DNA from: Pseudomonas sp. ANT_J12
GTDB taxonomy: Bacteria > Pseudomonadota > Gammaproteobacteria > Pseudomonadales > Pseudomonadaceae
Assembly: GCF_008370045.1 (NCBI RefSeq)
Contig: NZ_VOBN01000012.1
Coordinates: forward strand, 62,001 to 126,000
Reading direction: 5' to 3'
Length of the DNA: 64,000 bases
This document shows positions 47,151 to 55,602 of this stretch, one piece after another. Within the stretch, counting starts at the first letter, position 1. The number at the start of each line of letters is the position of its first letter. Below the pieces are notes generated by a model that did no database searches, was not told the DNA's origin, and was given only the letters and a program-made list of their open reading frames with translations. Both the position numbers and the translations under genes were made by a program.

Positions 47151-48130
47151 CTACGTTCTGGAGTCTGTACGTCACAGTCCTGAGCCTGGGTACCATCTTC
47201 GCCCTGACCTGGCTGCTGCTGTCCACCCGCAAGGGCCAGCGCAGCGAAGCCACCGAAGAAACGGTTGGCCACTCCTTCGACGGGATCGAGGAGTACGACA
47301 ACCCACTGCCGAAATGGTGGTTCATGCTGTTCGTGGGCACCATCATCTTCGCCCTGGGCTACCTGGTGCTGTACCCGGGCCTGGGCAACTGGAAAGGCCT
47401 GCTGCCAGGCTACAACTACCTCGATACCGACAAGCAGACTGCGTTCGCCAACGGCCAGACCGGCTGGACCGGCGTTCACGAGTGGGAAAAGGAAATGGCC
47501 AAATCGGACGCCAAGTTCGGTCCGATCTTCGCCAAGTTCGCGTCCATGCCGATCGAAGAAGTGGCCAAGGACCCGCAAGCCCTGAAGATGGGTGGCCGCC
47601 TGTTCGCCTCCAACTGCTCGGTCTGCCACGGTTCCGACGCCAAGGGCGCCTATGGCTTCCCGAACCTGACCGACGCCGACTGGCGCTGGGGCGGCGAACC
47701 GGAAACCATCAAGACCACCATCATGGGCGGCCGTCACGCGGTGATGCCTGCGTGGGCTGAAGTGATCGGCGAACAAGGCGTTGCCGATGTTGCCGGCTTC
47801 GTGCTGACCAACCTCGACGGTCGCAAGCTGCCGGAAGGCACCAAGTCCGACCCGGTTGCCGGGCAGAAACTGTTCGCGGCCAACTGCGCGGTGTGCCACG
47901 GTCCGGAAGGCAAAGGTACCCCGGCCATGGGCGCACCGAACCTGACCCACCCTGCCGCATTCATCTACGGTTCGAGCTTCGCTCAACTGCAGCAGACCAT
48001 CCGTTACGGCCGTCAGGGCCAGATGCCTGCGCAAGAGCAGCTGCAAGGCAACGACAAGGTTCACCTGCTGGCCGCTTACGTCTACAGCCTGTCTCATGGT
48101 GAGAAGGCTCCAGCGGCGGACGCTCAGTAA
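47147..48130 (+). CDS. ccoP: cbb3 oxidase diheme cytochrome c subunit CcoP (operon 2)
   Basis: 327 aa; AGGAG upstream. Two N-terminal helices, then heme sites NCSVCHGSDAKG and NCAVCHGPEGKG. It carries a short insertion (NYLDTDKQTAFANGQTG) after LLPGY that the first copy lacks. Ends HGEKAPAADAQ. Last gene of the operon, followed by a strong bidirectional terminator. Confidence 0.96.
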   Translation: MTTFWSLYVTVLSLGTIFALTWLLLSTRKGQRSEATEETVGHSFDGIEEYDNPLPKWWFMLFVGTIIFALGYLVLYPGLGNWKGLLPGYNYLDTDKQTAFANGQTGWTGVHEWEKEMAKSDAKFGPIFAKFASMPIEEVAKDPQALKMGGRLFASNCSVCHGSDAKGAYGFPNLTDADWRWGGEPETIKTTIMGGRHAVMPAWAEVIGEQGVADVAGFVLTNLDGRKLPEGTKSDPVAGQKLFAANCAVCHGPEGKGTPAMGAPNLTHPAAFIYGSSFAQLQQTIRYGRQGQMPAQEQLQGNDKVHLLAAYVYSLSHGEKAPAADAQ

Positions 48131-48156
48131 GGCTTAAGCTTGATGCAATAAAAAAC

Positions 48157-48190
48157 GGCCCCGCCAATGTGAATTGGCGGGGCCTTTTTC
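48157..48190. terminator. Bidirectional terminator between ccoP and metallophosphoesterase gene
   Basis: GGCCCCGCCAAT-GTGA-ATTGGCGGGGCC, a perfect 12-bp stem with A-run before and TTTTTC after; serves both convergent genes. Confidence 0.95.
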
Positions 48191-49193
48191 ATGGACGACT
48201 GGCGAAAATCGATTTCACCTTCACCGTGCGCACCAGCTTCCGTGTTTGCCACTGGTTTTTTTCCACCAGATTGACGTGCAACTGCTTGCGATCCTCGGAA
48301 AAACTGGCAATCAGGTAGGTCTCTTGGGAAGCGCTGCCACTGAGGAACGTTGGCACGCCGCCTATGTACTGCGTCGAGCCGCCCTCGTCATGGTAATGAC
48401 CGGCAAAAATGGCCGTTACTTCGTACTTTGCAACCATCGCCGCGAAACGCCGTTGCTGCTCCCAAGTGCCCTTCCACTGATCATGCGCATGCAGGTTGAT
48501 GATGATGGCGTAACCCTGAGTCCGGGCCACTCTAAGATCATTCTCAAGCCAATCCAGCGCATGGGTGATGTTGAATGTCGTTGGATTCAGGGGGTGCGAA
48601 ATATTGACTTCATACGTTGGCTCATAGTTGAGTTGAACCAAATGAACCTCTCCAATGTTCTTCGAATATGCCAAACTGCCGGAGTACCGCTTATTTAAAA
48701 ATCCACCATCCACTTTCAAGTCAAAGTTTTCGACTTGACCCTCATGATGCTCCTTATATTCAACGATACTGCCCGCCGCGCAACTATTACTGAAGCAATC
48801 ATCTACGTTGTTCGCATAATCGTGATTACCCAAACCGTACAGAAAATCTTTTTTGAAGTACTTTTCCAGCGTCGAATTAATGTACGAACGTTGCCAACCA
48901 TGACCAAACGCCGTCATATCACCATTGATCATCAACGGCACATTCGCCTGACCACCGGATTGATGACGAAAGTCGGCAATACTGGCGAACTGGGTTTCCA
49001 CCAGCCATTTTGCACGCACCTTAAACTCTGCATCCGTTTCTGGTTCACGACTGTCGGTCTTGTCAGTCCAGGGGTATTGCGGGTCAGACGCAAACACCAT
49101 ATGACGAGGCATGTTTTCAATCGAATGCACAACAGGCGCCAGTGACAACAACCACAGGCACGCTAATACGCTTGCGCCTTTTTTGATACTCAT
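48189..49193 (-). CDS. Secreted metallophosphoesterase (calcineurin-like)
   Basis: 334 aa with a Sec signal peptide (MSIKKGASVLACLWLLSLAP, cleavage near VHS-IE). Metal-binding motifs of the calcineurin superfamily: FASDPQYPWTD (a D-x-Q variant of DxH), INGDMTAFGH (GDxx), YGLGNHDYANN (GNHD), INLHAHDQW and FAGHYHDEGG (GHxH). Predicted periplasmic or extracellular. Lower GC than the cco genes on both sides, and it breaks the usual cco-ccoG adjacency, so it is probably an acquired gene. Could hydrolyse nucleotides, phospholipids or phosphoproteins; not determinable here. Confidence 0.85.
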   Translation of the reverse strand: MSIKKGASVLACLWLLSLAPVVHSIENMPRHMVFASDPQYPWTDKTDSREPETDAEFKVRAKWLVETQFASIADFRHQSGGQANVPLMINGDMTAFGHGWQRSYINSTLEKYFKKDFLYGLGNHDYANNVDDCFSNSCAAGSIVEYKEHHEGQVENFDLKVDGGFLNKRYSGSLAYSKNIGEVHLVQLNYEPTYEVNISHPLNPTTFNITHALDWLENDLRVARTQGYAIIINLHAHDQWKGTWEQQRRFAAMVAKYEVTAIFAGHYHDEGGSTQYIGGVPTFLSGSASQETYLIASFSEDRKQLHVNLVEKNQWQTRKLVRTVKVKSIFASRP

Positions 49194-49573
49194 AGAAATC
49201 CGTTTCCGTTATTAGTTAATAGGTGCACTGCTGTTCTTAATGCACTCGACATAACTTACCGCAAGAAAAAACCAACGACAAACAACAAAATCAAAGCAAT
49301 TAAATAAATATATTTCATCCGCTTTTCAATTATTTAAAAAACTAAACATTTAAGACTTTTCACTCTCTCCCAGCAGCGCTTTGATCAAGCCATGGCATAA
49401 ATGAAATTCGCCGTGCCGGAACATCAGCGTGGCCGACATAATTTGAGACGGACTTTTAATCGACCGACTGCCTTGCGACCCTGTAGCTTTTCCACCACTT
49501 GAACGCCCACCTTCCAAAGCGAAACGTTCAAGAACAGAAGATGCATTCACAGGTCATCACCAAGGAAGAAATG

Positions 49574-49687
49574 ACATGTCCCATTCTGCAAACAATCTTC
49601 ATTCCGCTGAAATCATCTCGGCGCTGGAGCCTGGAAACGGCTCGGGCGGGCTGGACGGCCTGGGGGGCGGTCGCCTTCCCAGACCCT
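49574..49687 (+). CDS. Possible 37-aa glycine-rich peptide
   Basis: ATG at 49574 with AAGGAAG about 10 bp upstream opens a 37-codon frame: MSHSANNLHSAEIISALEPG followed by NGSGGLDGLGGGRLPRP. The double-Gly leader-like look (ISALEPGNGSGG) is suggestive but no processing or export genes are nearby, and another frame is open over the same bases. Reported as a weak candidate. Confidence 0.2.
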
Positions 49688-49759
49688 GAAGGCGCCACCT
49701 GACACAGGGCAGCGCCAACGCGCTGCTCTCAAGGCAAATCGCGGATCGTCTATAGTCAA

Positions 49760-49773
49760 TTGATCTGGATCAT
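49760..49773. promoter_or_regulatory. Anr/FNR box for ccoGHIS
   Basis: TTGATCTGGATCAT matches TTGAT-N4-ATCAA at 9 of 10 fixed positions, 163 bp before the ccoG start. Confidence 0.78.
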
Positions 49774-49935
49774 GCTTTGTTACATCCGCTACACCATCTG
49801 CGCTTTTCTCCCAACGCGACCAAAGGTCGCACCCTTGAGCTAGAGCGACAGGCGTATCATTGCGCCACTGCAACACCTCTTTGACCGCGGTCGGCATGTA
49901 CTGACCGAGGCATTTTTCCACTGCCGTGGGATGCA

Positions 49936-51354
49936 ATGATGAGCAATCAGATTCCGGTACACGACGTTACCCCGCCTGCCAAGAACGCGAACAACAGCGT
50001 CGACCTCTACGCCTCTCGAGAAAAGATCTACACCCGCGCCTTCACCGGCCTGTTCCGCAACCTGCGGATGATGGGCGGCGCTGCGTTGTTCCTGCTGTAT
50101 TTCGGTACGGTGTGGCTGAACTGGGGCGGCCACCAGGCGGTCTGGTGGAACCTGCCGGAACGCAAGTTCTTCATCTTCGGCGCAACCTTCTGGCCCCAGG
50201 ATTTCATCCTGCTCTCGGGCCTGCTGATCATCAGCGCCTTCGGCCTGTTCTTCATCACCGTGTACGCCGGGCGCGTCTGGTGCGGCTATACCTGCCCGCA
50301 GAGCGTCTGGACCTGGATCTTCATGTGGTGCGAGAAGGTCACCGAAGGCGACCGTAACCAGCGCATCAAACTCGACAAGACGCCGATGAGCGCCCACAAA
50401 TTCCTGCGCAAGTTCAGCAAACACAGCCTGTGGCTGTTGATCGGCTTCGTCACCGGCATGACTTTTGTCGGTTACTTCTCGCCTATCCGCGAGCTGACCA
50501 TCGACTTCTTCACCGGCGAGGCCGATGGCTGGTCGTACTTCTGGGTCGGCTTTTTCACCCTCGCCACTTACGGCAACGCCGGCTGGTTGCGCGAGCAGGT
50601 GTGCATCTACATGTGCCCGTATGCGCGCTTCCAGAGCGTGATGTTCGACAAGGACACCCTGATCGTTTCCTACGACCCGCGTCGTGGCGAGTCCCGTGGC
50701 CCGCGCAAGAAAGGCGTGGATTACAAGGCCCAGGGCCTGGGCGACTGCATCGACTGCACCATGTGCGTGCAGGTCTGCCCGACCGGCATCGACATCCGCG
50801 ACGGCCTGCAAATCGAGTGCATCGGTTGCGCCGCGTGCATCGATGCCTGCGACAGCATCATGGACAAGATGGATTACCCGCGGGGCCTGATCAGCTACAC
50901 CACCGAGCACAACCTGTCCGGGCAGAAAACCCATAAACTGCGCCCGCGCCTGATCGGCTACGCGCTGGTGCTGTTGACCATGATCGGCTTGCTGGTGACC
51001 GCGTTCTTCATGCGTTCGCTGGTGGGCTTTGATGTCAGCAAGGACCGCGTGCTTTACCGCGAGAACGCCGAAGGCCGGATCGAAAACGTCTACAGCCTGA
51101 AGATCATGAACAAGGACCAGCGCGACCACACCTACCTGCTGGAAGCCAGCGGCCTGCCGGACCTCAAGCTGCAAGGCAAGCGCGAGATAAAAGTCGCCGC
51201 CGGGGAAATTTTCAGCCAGCCGGTGGAGCTGTCCAGCGCGCCGGAGCAATTGCCATCGAGCACCAACGAGGTGAAATTCACCCTCAAGGATGCCGATGAT
51301 GACAGCGTCCATGTTGAAGCCAAGAGCCGATTCATCGGCCCACAAATTCGTTGA
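49936..51354 (+). CDS. ccoG: cbb3 oxidase accessory ferredoxin-type protein CcoG
   Basis: 472-aa inner-membrane Fe-S protein; characterised homologues reduce Cu(II) for oxidase assembly. Several hydrophobic helices with WCGYTCPQSVWTW and CIYMCPYARFQ between them, then two 4Fe-4S ferredoxin motifs, CIDCTMCVQVCPTG and CIGCAACIDACDS (about residues 272-310), one more helix and a C-terminal Ig-like domain. ATG-ATG at 49936/49939. Anr box upstream. Confidence 0.95.
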   Translation: MMSNQIPVHDVTPPAKNANNSVDLYASREKIYTRAFTGLFRNLRMMGGAALFLLYFGTVWLNWGGHQAVWWNLPERKFFIFGATFWPQDFILLSGLLIISAFGLFFITVYAGRVWCGYTCPQSVWTWIFMWCEKVTEGDRNQRIKLDKTPMSAHKFLRKFSKHSLWLLIGFVTGMTFVGYFSPIRELTIDFFTGEADGWSYFWVGFFTLATYGNAGWLREQVCIYMCPYARFQSVMFDKDTLIVSYDPRRGESRGPRKKGVDYKAQGLGDCIDCTMCVQVCPTGIDIRDGLQIECIGCAACIDACDSIMDKMDYPRGLISYTTEHNLSGQKTHKLRPRLIGYALVLLTMIGLLVTAFFMRSLVGFDVSKDRVLYRENAEGRIENVYSLKIMNKDQRDHTYLLEASGLPDLKLQGKREIKVAAGEIFSQPVELSSAPEQLPSSTNEVKFTLKDADDDSVHVEAKSRFIGPQIR

Positions 51355-51365
51355 GAGAAGTGATC

Positions 51366-51905
51366 ATGCCCGCAGCAACTGCCGCAAGCCCTTGGTACAA
51401 GCATCTTTGGCCGTGGATCATCATAGGGATTCTCGCCTGCTCGGTGACCCTGACCCTGTCCATGGTGACCATCGCCGTGAACAACCCGGACAACCTGGTC
51501 AACGACAACTACTACGAGGCCGGCAAAGGCATCAACCGCTCCCTGGACCGTGAACTGCTGGCCCAGACCCTGCAACTGCGCGCCAACGTTCATCTGGACG
51601 AGTTGACCGGTGAAGTCGACCTGCGCCTGAGCGGCAACAGCCAGCCCAAGACCGTTGAGCTGAACCTGATCTCGCCGACCCAGCCGGAGAAGGATCGCAA
51701 AATCACCCTGACCCGCAGCGAAACCGAACAGGGCCGCTATATCGGCCAGATGAGCGACAAGGTCGAAGGCCGCCGTTTTGTCGAATTGCTGGGGGTGCAG
51801 GACGACAAGACCTGGCGCATGTTCGAGGAAGAACAGGTCAGCCACGACAAGGACCTGCTGCTGGGCGATGAGCCGTTGCAAGGTGCGGAAGACCTGAAGA
51901 AGTAA
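51366..51905 (+). CDS. ccoH: cbb3 oxidase assembly protein CcoH (FixH family)
   Basis: 179 aa. A single N-terminal transmembrane helix (LWPWIIIGILACSVTLTLSMVTIAV) and a periplasmic beta domain; NPDNLVNDNYYEAGKGINRSLDRE is the FixH signature. ATG at 51366 has GAGAGAAG upstream; the TTG at 51351 overlapping ccoG is less likely. Needed for oxidase complex stability in studied species. Confidence 0.93.
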   Translation: MPAATAASPWYKHLWPWIIIGILACSVTLTLSMVTIAVNNPDNLVNDNYYEAGKGINRSLDRELLAQTLQLRANVHLDELTGEVDLRLSGNSQPKTVELNLISPTQPEKDRKITLTRSETEQGRYIGQMSDKVEGRRFVELLGVQDDKTWRMFEEEQVSHDKDLLLGDEPLQGAEDLKK

Positions 51906-51917
51906 TTACTGCGATCC

Positions 51918-52053
51918 CTTGTGGCGAGCGGGCTTGCCCGCGTTTGGCTGCGCAGCAGCCATAAGACCTGTGCACTCGATCGACCGGAAGATCGCGGTCT
52001 CAGGGTTTGGGACCGCTTCGCGGTCCAACGGGGGCAAGCCCCCTCGCCACAGG
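51918..52053. repeat. GGGGGCTTGCCCCC-type REP pair
   Basis: TTGTGGCGAGCGGGCTTGCCCGCG at the left and ACGGGGGCAAGCCCCCTCGC-CACAG at the right enclose about 90 bp. Same family as 6706-6863 and 62148-62283. It fills the gap between ccoH and ccoI, so ccoI may be less tightly coupled to ccoGH. Confidence 0.82.
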
Positions 52054-52083
52054 GTCTGAGTTGAATCAGCCACAATTGTTTCC

Positions 52084-54546
52084 ATGGCGACAGACATGAC
52101 CACCCCAACCCCCTGCTACCACTGCGCCCTGCCTGTCCCGGCCGGCAGCCGCTTCACCGCCGTTGTCCTCGGTGAAACCCGCGAGCTTTGCTGCCCGGGT
52201 TGCCAGGCGGTAGCCGAAGCCATCGTGGCCGGCGGGCTGGAGAGTTATTACCAGCATCGCAGCGAATCCTCGGCCAACCCCGAAACCTTGCCCGTGCAAT
52301 TGGTCGATGAACTGGCGCTGTACGACCGCGCCGACGTCCAGCAGCCCTTCGTCCGTCACGAAGGCGAGCTCGCCGAAACCACCCTGCTGATGGAGGGCAT
52401 CAGTTGCGCCGCCTGCGGCTGGCTGATCGAGAAACACCTGCGCGGCTTGCCGGCGGTAGCCGAGGCACGGCTGAACCTGTCCAACCATCGCCTGCACGTA
52501 CGCTGGGCCGACGCGCAACTGCCGCTGAGTCAGGTACTCAGTGAGCTGCGCCACATCGGTTACGCCGCCCACCCCTATCAAGCCGACCGCGCCAGCGAAC
52601 AACTGGCCAGCGAAAATCGTCTGGCCCTGCGCCAACTCGGCGTCGCCGGATTGCTGTGGTTCCAGGCGATGATGGCGACCATGGCCACCTGGCCGGAATT
52701 CAACATCGACTTAAGCCCGGAGCTGCACACGATCCTGCGCTGGGTCGCGCTGTTCCTGACCACGCCGATTGTGTTCTACAGCTGCGCGCCGTTCTTCAAG
52801 GGCGCCATGCGCGACTTGCGCACCCGGCACCTGACCATGGATGTGTCGGTTTCGCTGGCGATCGGCAGCGCTTATCTGGCCGGGATCTGGACGTCGATCA
52901 CCGGCGTTGGCGAGCTGTATTTCGATGCCGTCGGCATGTTCGCGCTGTTCCTGCTGGCCGGGCGCTACCTGGAACGCCGCGCCCGGGAACGCACCGCCGC
53001 CGCCACCGCACAGCTGGTGAATCTATTGCCCGCCTCATGTTTGCGCCTGGGTCCCGATGGCCAGAGCGAGCGCATCCTGCTCAGCGAATTGCGCGTCGGT
53101 GATCAGGTGCTGGTGCACCCCGGCGCGATCCTGCCGGCTGACGGCAAAATCCTCGACGGCCAGTCGAGCATCGACGAATCCCTGCTCACCGGCGAGTACC
53201 TGCCACAACCGCGCACACTCGGCGATGCGGTCACCGCCGGCACGTTGAACGTTGAAGGCGCATTGACCGTTGAAGTGCTGGCGCTGGGGCACGACACGCG
53301 GCTGTCCGCCATCGTCCGCCTGCTCGACCGCGCCCAGGCCGAGAAACCGCGCCTGGCGGAAATCGCCGACCGCGCCGCCCAGTGGTTCCTGTTGCTGTCG
53401 CTGATTGCCGTCGCCGCTATTGGCTTGCTGTGGTGGGAACTGGATTCGTCGCGGGCGTTCTGGATCGTGCTCGCCATGCTCGTGGCGACCTGCCCATGCG
53501 CCCTGTCCCTCGCAACGCCGACCGCGCTGACCGCCGCCACCGGTACGCTGCATAAACTCGGCTTGCTGCTGACCCGAGGCCATGTACTGGAAGGCCTGAA
53601 CCAGATCGACACGGTGATTTTCGACAAGACCGGTACGCTGACCGAAGGTCGCCTGGCCCTGCGCTCGATTCGCCCCCTCGGCTCACTCGGCAGCGATGAG
53701 TGCCTGGGGCTCGCAGCCGCCCTGGAGAACCGCTCCGAACACCCGATTGCCCGCGCCTTTGGCCGTGCGCCACTGGCCGCCGAAGAAGTCCTCAGTACGC
53801 CAGGGCTGGGGCTTGAAGGATTGGTCGGCGAACAGCGCCTGCGCATCGGCCAACCGGGGTTTGTCTGCGAACTCAGTGGCGCCAGCGTGCCGCTGATGCC
53901 GGAAGAAGCGGGCCAATGGCTGCTGCTGGGCGACAGCTTCGGGCCGCTGGCGTGGTTTGTCCTCGACGACCGTTTGCGCACCGATGCGCCCGCCCTGCTC
54001 GCGGCCTGCAAGGCTCGCGGCTGGCGCACACTGTTGCTGTCCGGCGACAGTTCGCCGATGGTCGCCAGCGTCGCAGCCGAATTGGGTATCGACGAGGCCC
54101 GTGGCGGCCTGCGTCCCGATGACAAGTTGCAAGTGCTGCAACAGCTGCACAAGGAAGGGCGCAAGGTATTGATGCTCGGCGACGGGGTCAATGATGTGCC
54201 GGTGCTGGCCGCCGCCGATATCAGCGTGGCCATGGGCTCGGCCACCGACCTGGCGAAAACCAGCGCCGACGCGGTGCTGCTGTCCAACCGCCTCGACGCC
54301 CTGGTGCAAGCCTTCAGCCTGGCGCGGCGCACCCGCCGGATAATCATCGAAAACCTGCTGTGGGCCGGGCTGTACAATGGCCTCATGTTGCCGTTCGCCG
54401 CCCTCGGCTGGATCACTCCAGTGTGGGCCGCGGTCGGCATGTCGATCAGTTCGTTGACCGTGGTGCTCAACGCCCTGCGCCTGACTCGGATGCCGAGCAC
54501 GCCCAAGGCCAGCGCCACGCCAGAAACCCGCCCGCTGCCGGCCTGA
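52084..54546 (+). CDS. ccoI: Copper-translocating P1B-type ATPase CcoI
   Basis: 820-aa inner-membrane pump that supplies copper for CuB of cbb3 oxidase. An N-terminal Cys-rich part (CYHCALP, LCCPGCQAV) precedes a heavy-metal-associated domain with GISCAACGWL. The membrane copper site CPC is at 470-472 (VATCPCALSLATPTAL). Phosphorylation Asp514 lies in DKTGTLTEGRL. Hinge GDGVNDVPVL. HP motif in SEHPIARAF. Start ATG 52084 or 52096. Confidence 0.95.
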   Translation: MATDMTTPTPCYHCALPVPAGSRFTAVVLGETRELCCPGCQAVAEAIVAGGLESYYQHRSESSANPETLPVQLVDELALYDRADVQQPFVRHEGELAETTLLMEGISCAACGWLIEKHLRGLPAVAEARLNLSNHRLHVRWADAQLPLSQVLSELRHIGYAAHPYQADRASEQLASENRLALRQLGVAGLLWFQAMMATMATWPEFNIDLSPELHTILRWVALFLTTPIVFYSCAPFFKGAMRDLRTRHLTMDVSVSLAIGSAYLAGIWTSITGVGELYFDAVGMFALFLLAGRYLERRARERTAAATAQLVNLLPASCLRLGPDGQSERILLSELRVGDQVLVHPGAILPADGKILDGQSSIDESLLTGEYLPQPRTLGDAVTAGTLNVEGALTVEVLALGHDTRLSAIVRLLDRAQAEKPRLAEIADRAAQWFLLLSLIAVAAIGLLWWELDSSRAFWIVLAMLVATCPCALSLATPTALTAATGTLHKLGLLLTRGHVLEGLNQIDTVIFDKTGTLTEGRLALRSIRPLGSLGSDECLGLAAALENRSEHPIARAFGRAPLAAEEVLSTPGLGLEGLVGEQRLRIGQPGFVCELSGASVPLMPEEAGQWLLLGDSFGPLAWFVLDDRLRTDAPALLAACKARGWRTLLLSGDSSPMVASVAAELGIDEARGGLRPDDKLQVLQQLHKEGRKVLMLGDGVNDVPVLAAADISVAMGSATDLAKTSADAVLLSNRLDALVQAFSLARRTRRIIIENLLWAGLYNGLMLPFAALGWITPVWAAVGMSISSLTVVLNALRLTRMPSTPKASATPETRPLPA

Positions 54547-54569
54547 GCCGCGCGGGCATGGAGTGACCC

Positions 54570-54788
54570 ATGCCAGCTCTTTACGTGATGATCCCGGCCG
54601 CGCTGCTGATCGTGGCCATCGCCGTCTATATCTTCTTCTGGGCGGTGGACAGCGGTCAGTACGATGACCTCGACGGCCCGGCCCACAGCATTCTGTTCGA
54701 CGACCAGGACCCGAACCACACCGCTGCGGTCGATGAGGCCAGCGGTCATCCGGCCAAACCCCACGACAAGGCGCCACCCCATGCTTGA
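54570..54788 (+). CDS. ccoS: cbb3 oxidase maturation protein CcoS
   Basis: 72 aa; MPALYVMIPAALLIVAIAVYIFFWAVDSGQYDDLDGPAHSILFDD has the single helix and the FFWAVDSGQYDDLDGPA signature of CcoS, needed for cofactor insertion. Overlaps the following gene by 8 bp. Confidence 0.95.
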   Translation: MPALYVMIPAALLIVAIAVYIFFWAVDSGQYDDLDGPAHSILFDDQDPNHTAAVDEASGHPAKPHDKAPPHA

Positions 54789-55464
54789 GTTGGCACCCCT
54801 GCTGGTGTCTGCGGTGATCCTCGGCCTGCTCGGCGGCGGTCATTGCCTGGGCATGTGCGGCGGCTTGATGGGCGCGCTGACCCTGGCGATTCCCAAGGAA
54901 CAACGCAGCCGCCGCTTCAGATTGTTGCTGGCCTACAACCTGGGCCGAATTCTCAGCTACGCCACGGCGGGCCTGTTGATCGGGCTCGCCGGCTGGGCAG
55001 TGGCCAACAGCCCGGCGGCGATGTTCATGCGCATCATCGCCGGCCTGCTGCTGATTGCCATGGGCCTGTACCTGGCTGGCTGGTGGAGCGGCCTGACCCG
55101 CATCGAAAGCCTCGGTCGCGGCCTGTGGCGGCATATCCAGCCGGTTGCCAACAAATTGCTGCCGGTGTCGAGCCTGCCCCGCGCCCTGCTGCTGGGCGCG
55201 CTCTGGGGCTGGCTGCCGTGCGGGCTGGTTTACAGCACGTTGTTGTGGGCGGCGAGTCAGGGCAATGCGCTGGATAGTGCTTTGTTGATGTTGGCGTTCG
55301 GGCTGGGGACATGGCCGGTTTTATTGGCTACAGGCCTGGCAGCCGAGCGCGTGACGGCGTTGCTGCGCAAACGCAGTGTGCGGATGAGTGGCGGGGTGCT
55401 GGTGATGTTGTTCGGGATCTGGACATTACCGGGGCCGCATCAGCATTGGTTGATGGGCCACTGA
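54781..55464 (+). CDS. Sulfite exporter TauE/SafE-like membrane protein
   Basis: 227 aa with six hydrophobic helices. GLLGGGHCLGMCGGLMGAL near the N-terminus, with two Cys, and GALWGWLPCGLVYSTLLWAA in the second half are the paired repeats of the DsbD-like/SafE family usually found after ccoS. ATG at 54781 overlaps ccoS. A part in copper or redox delivery for the oxidase is inferred from position only. Confidence 0.88.
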   Translation: MLELAPLLVSAVILGLLGGGHCLGMCGGLMGALTLAIPKEQRSRRFRLLLAYNLGRILSYATAGLLIGLAGWAVANSPAAMFMRIIAGLLLIAMGLYLAGWWSGLTRIESLGRGLWRHIQPVANKLLPVSSLPRALLLGALWGWLPCGLVYSTLLWAASQGNALDSALLMLAFGLGTWPVLLATGLAAERVTALLRKRSVRMSGGVLVMLFGIWTLPGPHQHWLMGH

Positions 55465-55466
55465 CC

Positions 55467-55497
55467 CTGTGGCGAGGGGGCTTGCCCCCTCGCCACA
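55467..55497. repeat. Single GGGGGCTTGCCCCC palindrome
   Basis: CTGTGGCGAGGGGGCTTGCC followed by its mirror CCCTCGCCACA. Right after the SafE-like stop; may also act as a hairpin ending the ccoGHIS transcript. Confidence 0.8.
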
Positions 55498-55524
55498 AAA
55501 GCCGACCATGGCCACCCATCGCCG

Positions 55525-55538
55525 TTGACGCAAATCAA
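55525..55538. promoter_or_regulatory. Anr/FNR box for hemN
   Basis: TTGACGCAAATCAA matches TTGAT-N4-ATCAA at 9 of 10 fixed positions, 65 bp before the hemN ATG. Anr activation of hemN is established in P. aeruginosa. Confidence 0.82.
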
Positions 55539-55602
55539 GATGCCCCAACGCCGCCCCCCATAGACTCGCTGACACTGCAAGCCTATCCGGGGGAACGCCC
55601 GC

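Larger units (their letters stand above)
49194..49935. other. Intergenic region upstream of ccoG
   Basis: About 740 bp. Left part (49200-49350) is very AT-rich and holds the metallophosphoesterase promoter. The middle has short open frames only. The right part contains the Anr box for ccoG. It looks like scar tissue from insertion of the metallophosphoesterase gene. Confidence 0.5.

Noticed and set aside
49350..49550. 66-codon minus-strand frame upstream of ccoG
   Set aside because: No ribosome site, no recognisable product, in a scar-like region.
52084..55134. Long minus-strand frames over ccoI and ccoS
   Set aside because: Composition typical of antisense frames; sense genes are complete.
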